DNA of 64,000 nt. Origin: Limnobacter olei. Lineage in GTDB: Bacteria; Pseudomonadota; Gammaproteobacteria; Burkholderiales; Burkholderiaceae_B. Shown here one piece after another: positions 57,001 to 64,000 of this stretch. Position 1 is the first letter of the stretch. Every line of letters begins with the position of its first letter. The notes beneath the pieces are model-generated. The model did not search any database and was not told where the DNA came from. It was given only the letters and a program-made list of their open reading frames with translations. Location: contig NZ_JARFJD010000009.1 of the NCBI RefSeq assembly GCF_029087225.1, positions 62,001 to 126,000 of the forward strand. The letters run 5' to 3'. The translations under genes and the position numbers were made by a program.

Positions 57001-58491
57001 GTGGATCAGATGAATCTCTCACTCGCTATTCCTGAAATTGCCCTGGCACTTTTCGCCTGCGCATTTCTGATTGCCGACAGCGTGACCAAGGGCCGCATTT
57101 TGCCAATGCTGCACAATATTGTGGTGTTGTTCTGTATCGGCCTTGGTGTGTATTGTTTGTCGCAGGTACCTACGGCAGGTACCGAGCTGGCTTTCTCCAA
57201 CATGTACATTGCTGACAGCATGGCGTTGGTGTTGAAAGGCTTTTCTGCCCTGGCCATTGCATTCACCTTGATTGTGGGTGCGAATTACGCCAAAGATCGC
57301 GACATGTTCAAGGGCGAGCTGCACGCCTTGGTGTTGTTTGCCTTGCTGGGCCAGATGATCATGATTTCTGCCAACAACCTGTTGTTGGTATATCTGGGTG
57401 TTGAACTGTTGTCGCTTAGCCTGTATGCCGCCGTGGCCATGCAGCGCGACAATGTGCGCGCTACCGAAGCGTCGATGAAGTATTTTGTTCTCGGCGCTTT
57501 GGCTTCAGGTTTCCTGTTGTATGGCATGTCGATGATCTACGGCGCCACAGGGTCGCTGAATCACGCCGATATCGCGTTTGCTGCCACCGCAGCTGTGTCG
57601 GGTCAAAAATCGATCATTTTCGTATTCGGCATTGTGTTTCTCGTGGCCGGTTTGGCGTTCAAGTTGGGCGTGGTGCCGTTTCACATGTGGGTGCCTGATG
57701 TGTATCAAGGTTCGCCTTCCATCTCGACCTTGCTGATCAGTGGCGCACCCAAACTGGCTGCATTTGCCATGTTGATGCGACTGCTGGTGGATGGTCTTTT
57801 TGTGATGGCATTTGACTGGCAAAACATGTTGATGGTCTTGGCAATTGCCTCGCTGGCCATAGGCAACCTTACCGCGATTGCACAAACCAGCTTGAAACGC
57901 ATGTTGGCGTATTCAACCATCGCGCAAATGGGCTTCATGTTGCTGGGTTTCCTCTCCGGAGTCAGTGGTCAAGGCGCCGGGCAAGACACTGGCAATGCTG
58001 CCCAAGCTTATTCCTCGGCCATGTTCTACAGCATTACCTATGTACTGACCACCCTCGGTACTTTTGGTGTGATTATGGTGATGTCGCGCAAAGGTTTCGA
58101 GGTTGAAAATATCAGTGATCTGAAAGGGTTGAACAAGCGTGCACCATGGTTGGCCTTGATTATGTTGTTGCTGATGTTCTCACTTGCAGGTATTCCACCC
58201 ATGGTGGGTTTTGCTGCCAAGTTGTCAGTTTTGAAAGCCTTGTTGGCCACCGGCCAGGTTTGGTTGACTGTCTATGCAGTGATGTTCAGCCTGGTGGGCG
58301 CGTTCTATTACATTCGTATTGTGAAAACGATGTATTTTGAAGCCCCTGCGGATGAAACTGAAATTGTGATGGGCAATGATGCGCGCGCCGTGTTGGGTTT
58401 GAACGGCTTGGCTGTGATCGCGCTGGGCTTGCTGCCTGCGCCTCTAATGGCTTATTGCATGACTGCAATTCAGCAAACACTGGCTGGTTAA
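57001..58491 (+). CDS. nuoN: NADH-quinone oxidoreductase subunit N
   Basis: A 496-residue antiporter-like subunit with about 14 helices. Landmarks are LLVYLGVELLSLSLYAAVAMQR (about 125) and KLGVVPFHMWVPDVYQGSP (about 219). Three starts are possible: ATG 56995 touches the AGGA ribosome-binding site, ATG 57010 is 15 bases away, and GTG 57001 is six bases away and is preferred. It ends the 14-gene complex I operon. Confidence 0.95.
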   Translation: MDQMNLSLAIPEIALALFACAFLIADSVTKGRILPMLHNIVVLFCIGLGVYCLSQVPTAGTELAFSNMYIADSMALVLKGFSALAIAFTLIVGANYAKDRDMFKGELHALVLFALLGQMIMISANNLLLVYLGVELLSLSLYAAVAMQRDNVRATEASMKYFVLGALASGFLLYGMSMIYGATGSLNHADIAFAATAAVSGQKSIIFVFGIVFLVAGLAFKLGVVPFHMWVPDVYQGSPSISTLLISGAPKLAAFAMLMRLLVDGLFVMAFDWQNMLMVLAIASLAIGNLTAIAQTSLKRMLAYSTIAQMGFMLLGFLSGVSGQGAGQDTGNAAQAYSSAMFYSITYVLTTLGTFGVIMVMSRKGFEVENISDLKGLNKRAPWLALIMLLLMFSLAGIPPMVGFAAKLSVLKALLATGQVWLTVYAVMFSLVGAFYYIRIVKTMYFEAPADETEIVMGNDARAVLGLNGLAVIALGLLPAPLMAYCMTAIQQTLAG

Positions 58492-58533
58492 TCAATAAAT
58501 TCGGCTTTTTTGAATATTCACGGGAGGTAGGTT

Positions 58534-58836
58534 TTGACGCAAACGATCGGGCATTGGTTGTTGTTTGGCTTGGCCTTGCTGTTTGCGAACCTGCCTTTTG
58601 TAAGCAACCGCATTATGGGTGTTTTGCCTGTGGCCAAAAAGGGCGGTTGGACCCGGGTGATTGAGGTAATCGCAGGTTACTTCATTGTGGGCCTGATCGG
58701 CTTTGCTATCGAAGGAAGCTTGAGCCAGGTAACTCCCCAGCGCTGGGAATTTTATGCCTTAACAGCTTGCCTGTTTCTTGTGTTTGCTTTTCCTGGGTTT
58801 GTGTACCGTTTCTTGTGGCGATCGCCGAAAGGTTGA
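58534..58836 (+). CDS. DUF2818 family membrane protein
   Basis: A 100-residue protein with three hydrophobic segments (about 6-24, 41-62, 74-93) and the family pattern FANLPFVSNRIMGV. It starts at TTG 58534, eight bases after GGGAGG. DUF2818 genes follow nuoN in many betaproteobacteria, which suggests a link to complex I, but no function is established. It lies 42 bases after nuoN and is probably in the same transcript. Confidence 0.85.
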   Translation: MTQTIGHWLLFGLALLFANLPFVSNRIMGVLPVAKKGGWTRVIEVIAGYFIVGLIGFAIEGSLSQVTPQRWEFYALTACLFLVFAFPGFVYRFLWRSPKG

Positions 58837-58922
58837 GTTCGCATTCCGCAGTCCTTTCCGTTTGTAATCCCACTGCACCTCTGTTGCGTTGAAAGTAAAC
58901 GTCCTTTCAAGGAAACCCTGTT

Positions 58923-59351
58923 ATGAAACGTTTGCTGATCGGCATAATCGCACCCGCCTTATTCGTACTTGCAGCGTGCACAAATTCACCGGAAGTTACT
59001 ACTCGAAAATTGCAGTTTCTCGCCAAAACCGATTGCGAGTTGGTTTACAAGTCGGCAGGTGCTCAGGTGATCGAGAACTTCTGTGAAACAGAATGGAAAC
59101 CGGTCACGGTTCACATTGCGGACCAGAAATATTCAGTGGACTGGATTGATGAGGAAACCAGTCGCAGGTTGTTTGAGCAAGGGTGTGGGCAAACAGCAGC
59201 TTGTTACTACGAGCTGACGCTGGATGGTGTAACAGTCAGTGGCAAATTTGCCTACGTGACCGATTTGCTCAAAGGGGAATACACCTTTGAGATTGACGCG
59301 AATGAAAATTTTGAACTATTGAATGCAACCACAACCGATTTGGCATCTTGA
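58923..59351 (+). CDS. Small lipoprotein of unknown function
   Basis: A 142-residue protein with a signal peptide and lipobox LAAC (Cys about 19). The mature part has four cysteines (in TDCELVY, NFCETEW, QGCGQTAACYY) that could form disulfides, and predicted beta strands. I recognise no family. It has its own terminator downstream and lies about 90 bases after the DUF2818 gene, so it may have its own promoter. Confidence 0.65.
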   Translation: MKRLLIGIIAPALFVLAACTNSPEVTTRKLQFLAKTDCELVYKSAGAQVIENFCETEWKPVTVHIADQKYSVDWIDEETSRRLFEQGCGQTAACYYELTLDGVTVSGKFAYVTDLLKGEYTFEIDANENFELLNATTTDLAS

Positions 59352-59367
59352 TTGCTTTGTCGCTGGC

Positions 59368-59398
59368 AAAAACGCCGACCTGAAGGTCGGCGTTTTTG
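59368..59398. terminator. Bidirectional terminator between the small lipoprotein and ETF-QO genes
   Basis: AAAAACGCCGACC and GGTCGGCGTTTTT form a perfect 13-base stem with a TGAA loop, flanked by A and T runs on both sides. Confidence 0.93.
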
Positions 59399-59404
59399 TT
59401 TCAA

Positions 59405-61057
59405 TTACATGTTGGGGTAGTTGGGGCCGCCACCACCTTCCGGTGTAACCCACACAATGTTTTGTGTGGGATCTTTGATGTCGCAGGTTTTGCAGTGTAC
59501 GCAGTTTTGCGCGCTAATCTGCAATTGGTCTTTGCCATCTTCTTTTTTCACATACTCGTACACACCGGCTGGGCAATAGCGCTGTTCCGGACCGGCATAG
59601 GTGGTCAGGTTTGTCGCCACCGGCACATCTGCATTTTTCAATGTCAGGTGTGCAGGCTGGTTTTCTTCGTGGTTTGTGTTGGAAATGAACACGGAGCTCA
59701 AACGATCAAACGTGATTTTCCCGTCAGGTTTCGGGTAGTTGATCGGCTGAAACTCAGAGGCAGGACGCAGGCATTCATGGTCTGCGTGCTTGTGATGCAA
59801 TGTCCAGGGTACCTTGCCTTTAAACAGCTTTTGTTCGATACCCACCATCATGGTGCCGGTGTACAAACCTTTGCTCATCCACTGTTTGAAGTTGCGCGCG
59901 CGGTACAGTTCATCAAACAGCCAAGAGTCGTGGAAGGCCTTTGGATAGGCTTCCAGCTCATCGCCGGCGCGGTCTTGAGCCAGGGCGTCTGCGATCGCAT
60001 CGGCGCACAGCATGCCGCTCTTGATCGCGGCGTGAGAACCTTTGATTCGCGAGGCATTCAAAAAGCCAGCATCACAACCCACCAGCGCGCCGCCTGGAAA
60101 TACCAGTTTTGGAAGGCTCATCAGGCCGCCTGCCGCAATGGCGCGTGCGCCGTAGGAGATGCGCTTTCCACCTTCAAAGTACTTGCGAATTTCAGGGTGT
60201 GTTTTGTAACGCTGAAATTCTTCAAATGGAGACAGGTAGGGATTTTCGTAGGCCAGGCCCACCACAAAACCCACTGCAACCTGGTTATTTTCCAGGTGGT
60301 AAAGGAATGAACCACCGTAGGTGCTTGAATCGAGAGGCCAGCCACCGGAGTGAATCACCAAACCAGGCTTGTGCTTGGCTGGGTCGATTTCCCACAGTTC
60401 TTTTAAGCCGATACCGTATACCTGTGGATCACGGCCTTCGTTCAGATTGAATTTCTCAATGACGCGTTTGCCCAAATGGCCGCGTACACCTTCAGCAAAC
60501 ACGGTGTATTTCGCATGCAGTTCCATGCCGGGTTGGTAAGCGTGGGTGTGTTCGCCGTCTTTGCCAATGCCCATGTCGCCGGTTTGCACGCCTTTTACGG
60601 CACCTTTGTCATCGTACAGAATTTCCGCACCTGCAAACCCTGGAAATACTTCTACTCCCAAAGCCTCGGCCTGTTCTCCAAGCCAGCGCACAACGTTGGC
60701 CAGGCTGATTACATAATTACCATGGTTCTGGAAACATTCAGGCAACAGTGCGTTGGGTACCTTCTTGGCAGACGTTTCAGTGAGAAATAAAAACTGGTCT
60801 TCGGTAACCTCTGTGTTCAGCGGCGCGCCTCGTTCTTTCCAGTCGGGAAAAAGTTCGGTGATTGCGCGTGGGTCCATGACTGCACCCGACAAAATATGGG
60901 CGCCAACCTCAGAGCCTTTCTCCAAAACGCACACATTGATTTCCTGGCCTTTTTCTGCGGCCACTTGTTTCAGGCGAATGGCTGTTGACAGGCCAGCAGG
61001 GCCTCCGCCAACTACCACTACGTCGTATTCCATCATGTCTCTTTCGACAGCCGACAT
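59405..61057 (-). CDS. Electron transfer flavoprotein-ubiquinone oxidoreductase
   Basis: A 550-residue ETF-QO. The FAD-binding motif is VVVGGGPAGLSTAIRL (about 13-28), a middle quinone-binding domain includes PKLVFPGGALVGCDAGFLN, and the C-terminal 4Fe-4S domain has cysteines in RYCPAGVYE and NCVHCKTCDIKDPTQNI. It takes electrons from ETF, filled by acyl-CoA dehydrogenases such as FadE here, into the quinone pool. ATG 61057 follows GGAG by nine bases. It is monocistronic, with a shared terminator. Confidence 0.96.
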   Translation of the reverse strand: MSAVERDMMEYDVVVVGGGPAGLSTAIRLKQVAAEKGQEINVCVLEKGSEVGAHILSGAVMDPRAITELFPDWKERGAPLNTEVTEDQFLFLTETSAKKVPNALLPECFQNHGNYVISLANVVRWLGEQAEALGVEVFPGFAGAEILYDDKGAVKGVQTGDMGIGKDGEHTHAYQPGMELHAKYTVFAEGVRGHLGKRVIEKFNLNEGRDPQVYGIGLKELWEIDPAKHKPGLVIHSGGWPLDSSTYGGSFLYHLENNQVAVGFVVGLAYENPYLSPFEEFQRYKTHPEIRKYFEGGKRISYGARAIAAGGLMSLPKLVFPGGALVGCDAGFLNASRIKGSHAAIKSGMLCADAIADALAQDRAGDELEAYPKAFHDSWLFDELYRARNFKQWMSKGLYTGTMMVGIEQKLFKGKVPWTLHHKHADHECLRPASEFQPINYPKPDGKITFDRLSSVFISNTNHEENQPAHLTLKNADVPVATNLTTYAGPEQRYCPAGVYEYVKKEDGKDQLQISAQNCVHCKTCDIKDPTQNIVWVTPEGGGGPNYPNM

Positions 61058-61207
61058 TGGGTGCGTCTCCTTAAAATTTGTCGCGGGTGCTACAGCTAGA
61101 TGCAGCTTTGATTTTAAGCCGAAAGCTTATTGCATATCGGGAAAAAATAGTTGACTTTGATCTCTAGTCTGAGAAACTTGATTTTGTGCGTTGCAGCAAG
61201 AAGTTTG

Positions 61208-61217
61208 TAAGCGCTTA
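61208..61217. promoter_or_regulatory. Palindrome upstream of the CoA-transferase genes
   Basis: TAAGCGCTTA is a perfect ten-base palindrome, partly extended by GTTT and AAAC, 43 bases before the CoA-transferase subunit A start. It may be an operator; no regulator is identified. Confidence 0.3.
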
Positions 61218-61260
61218 AACGTTAAACTAACGGCACAAATTCAAAGCATGAGGAATAAAA

Positions 61261-61971
61261 ATGGGGATGAATAAAGTATCAGCCAGTGCCACAGAGGCTT
61301 TGGCGGACAAGATCAAAGACGGGATGACGCTTGCTGTGGGTGGTTTTGGCCTGTGCGGCATTCCAGAGGCACTGATTGACGCGGTTCGTGCATCTGGTGC
61401 AAAAAACCTCACGGTGATCTCAAACAATGCGGGTGTGGACGGTTTCGGTTTGGGTCGCCTGCTGGAGACCAGACAGGTTCGCAAAATGATTTCTTCGTAT
61501 GTTGGCGAGAATAAGGAATTTGAGCGTCAGTACCTCAGTGGTGAACTGGAACTGGAATTCACGCCGCAGGGCACTTTGGCCGAAAAATTGCGCGCTGGTG
61601 GTGCTGGTATTCCAGCGTTCTTCACCAAAACTGGTTTTGGAACCGTGATTGCCGAGGGTAAGGAAACCCGAGTGATCAATGGGGAAAACTATGTGTTGGA
61701 ACACAGTCTGAAGGCGGATATTTCATTGGTAAAAGCGTGGAAGGCAGACACTTCGGGCAACCTTATTTATCGCCTTACCGCACGAAATTTCAACCCTGAA
61801 TGTGCTGCGGCTTCAAAATTCACTGTGGTTGAGGTTGAGGAAATTGTGGAGGTGGGTGCGCTTGATCCCAACTTTATTCATACCCCCGGTATTTACGTGC
61901 AGCGTGTGGTGTTGAATGCCAATCCTGAGAAGCGGATTGAGAAACGTACGCTTGCGACCCCGGCACAATAA
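61261..61971 (+). CDS. scoA: 3-oxoacid CoA-transferase subunit A
   Basis: A 236-residue family I CoA-transferase alpha subunit. The CoA-binding glycine-rich motif is [17 protein letters not shown] (about 22-38), followed by [11 protein letters not shown] and [17 protein letters not shown]. It pairs with the beta subunit 12 bases downstream. The likely reaction is succinyl-CoA with acetoacetate; an adipate-type substrate cannot be excluded by eye. AGGA precedes the ATG. Confidence 0.92.
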   Translation: MGMNKVSASATEALADKIKDGMTLAVGGFGLCGIPEALIDAVRASGAKNLTVISNNAGVDGFGLGRLLETRQVRKMISSYVGENKEFERQYLSGELELEFTPQGTLAEKLRAGGAGIPAFFTKTGFGTVIAEGKETRVINGENYVLEHSLKADISLVKAWKADTSGNLIYRLTARNFNPECAAASKFTVVEVEEIVEVGALDPNFIHTPGIYVQRVVLNANPEKRIEKRTLATPAQ

Positions 61972-61983
61972 GGAGAACACGAA

Positions 61984-62628
61984 ATGGCCTGGAATCACGA
62001 TGAAATGGCAGCACGCGCAGCGCGTGAATTGCAAGACGGTTTTTATGTAAATTTGGGTATTGGATTGCCCACCTTGGTTAGTAACCACATTCCTGACGGC
62101 ATGGATGTGATGCTGCAAAGTGAAAATGGATTGTTGGGTATTGGCCCATTCCCGACCGAGGCGCAGGTGGATGCGGATTTGATCAATGCGGGTAAGCAAA
62201 CCGTGACCACACTAAATGGGTCGGCATTCTTTTCAAGTTCGGAGTCTTTCGCAATGATTCGCGGCGGGCACATTAACTTGGCCATTTTGGGTGCCATGCA
62301 GGTGAGCCAAAAGGGCGATTTGGCCAACTGGATGATTCCTGGCAAGTTGGTGAAAGGCATGGGTGGTGCCATGGATTTGGTAGCGGGTGTTTCCCGTGTT
62401 GTGGTGCTGATGGAGCATGTAGCCCGCAAGAAAGACGGAACCACCGATCTTAAAATCCTGCCGGAATGCACCTTGCCGTTGACAGGCAAAGGCGTGGTCA
62501 ATCGCATTATCACTGACCTTGCCGTGATGGATGTGAGCTCGCAAGGCCTCCAGGTGCTTGAGATTGCACCGGGTGTGTCTAGAGAGGAACTCCAAGAAAA
62601 AACGGGGTGCGAACTGAAGTTTAGTTAA
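61984..62628 (+). CDS. scoB: 3-oxoacid CoA-transferase subunit B
   Basis: A 214-residue beta subunit. The catalytic glutamate, which forms the CoA thioester, is in [10 protein letters not shown] (about 42-51). [15 protein letters not shown] and [15 protein letters not shown] are family blocks. It functions as a complex with subunit A. AAGGAG lies upstream of the ATG. pyrG follows after about 110 bases with its own promoter signals. Confidence 0.93.
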   Translation: MAWNHDEMAARAARELQDGFYVNLGIGLPTLVSNHIPDGMDVMLQSENGLLGIGPFPTEAQVDADLINAGKQTVTTLNGSAFFSSSESFAMIRGGHINLAILGAMQVSQKGDLANWMIPGKLVKGMGGAMDLVAGVSRVVVLMEHVARKKDGTTDLKILPECTLPLTGKGVVNRIITDLAVMDVSSQGLQVLEIAPGVSREELQEKTGCELKFS

Positions 62629-62659
62629 GATCACTGGCATGGACCAAGCGCGCTCAGGT

Positions 62660-62704
62660 TATAATTCTGCTTTCAAACAGCGCACAATTCTCTCAATTGT
62701 GCGC
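62660..62704 (+). promoter_or_regulatory. pyrG promoter -10 element and 5' leader hairpin
   Basis: TATAAT at 62660-62665 is a perfect -10; the -35 position shows no good match. A transcript starting near 62672 would begin with the perfect hairpin GCGCACAATT-ctctc-AATTGTGCGC (62680-62704). No T run follows, so it is likely an mRNA-stability or translation element rather than an attenuator. Confidence 0.5.
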
Positions 62705-62712
62705 CCTACTGA

Positions 62713-64000
<1,288 letters not shown>

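Noticed and set aside
59396-60310. 304-codon open frame on the plus strand
   Set aside because: It runs antisense through the ETF-QO gene, whose motifs are unmistakable, and begins inside the shared terminator.
62680-62704. pyrG leader hairpin as a classical transcription attenuator
   Set aside because: No T run follows the stem, so intrinsic termination is unlikely.

Overview
The window looks like chromosomal core from a betaproteobacterium of the order Burkholderiales. The pointers are gene families and gene order: rpsO-pnp-quinone reductase-tpiA-secG-tRNA-Leu-nuoA..N followed by a DUF2818 gene, an ECF sigma factor block with DUF3619, DUF3106 and RDD proteins, and a full cytochrome c maturation operon. 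The moderate GC content would fit a genus such as Limnobacter, but this is inference without a database search. No insertion sequence, phage, CRISPR array or rRNA was seen. One tRNA is present.

Region 1 (1-4530, minus strand) is the least familiar operon. It encodes a five-helix membrane protein with two H-X13-H helices (a diheme b-type cytochrome pattern), a membrane-anchored c-type cytochrome with ten CXXCH sites, a lipoprotein with two GlcG/HbpS (DUF336) domains, and an exported protein cut by the window edge. It diverges from the ccm operon (4658-11493), which makes the haem-attachment machinery such a cytochrome needs. In the ccm operon ccmI comes first, ccmA and ccmB are fused, and CcmH lacks a visible signal peptide.

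Region 2 (11.5-22 kb) holds ettA, a rubredoxin-reductase-like flavoprotein, a BamE/NTF2-like lipoprotein, a saccharopine-dehydrogenase-like protein, an SRPBCC protein, the acyl-CoA dehydrogenase fadE, and an LplT-like transporter with what looks like a decayed acyltransferase tail. Region 3 (22-28 kb) is the PrkA-YeaH-SpoVR stress operon behind a near-consensus sigma-54 promoter. It ends in a CobC/HisC-like aminotransferase-fold protein whose catalytic lysine is replaced by proline. Converging on it is the sigma factor/DUF3619/DUF3106/RDD operon.

Region 4 (30-39 kb) carries branched-chain amino acid genes (ilvB-ilvH-ilvC, leuA) and phospholipid genes (psd, pssA). Inserted between ilvC and psd is an AT-richer gene for a 711-residue protein resembling the SopB/IpgD inositol phosphate phosphatases of type III secretion systems. 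It has the CX5R signature and three seven-base G/C tracts in its 5' end. This is the strongest candidate for something undescribed.

Region 5 (39-64 kb) is housekeeping: rpsO, pnp, a quinone oxidoreductase, tpiA, secG, tRNA-Leu(GAG), the complete 14-subunit NADH dehydrogenase operon, DUF2818, a small lipoprotein, ETF-ubiquinone oxidoreductase, a two-subunit 3-oxoacid CoA-transferase and the start of pyrG. Complex I and ETF-QO feed the quinone pool. FadE and the CoA-transferase feed fatty-acid and ketone-body carbon into the same respiratory chain.
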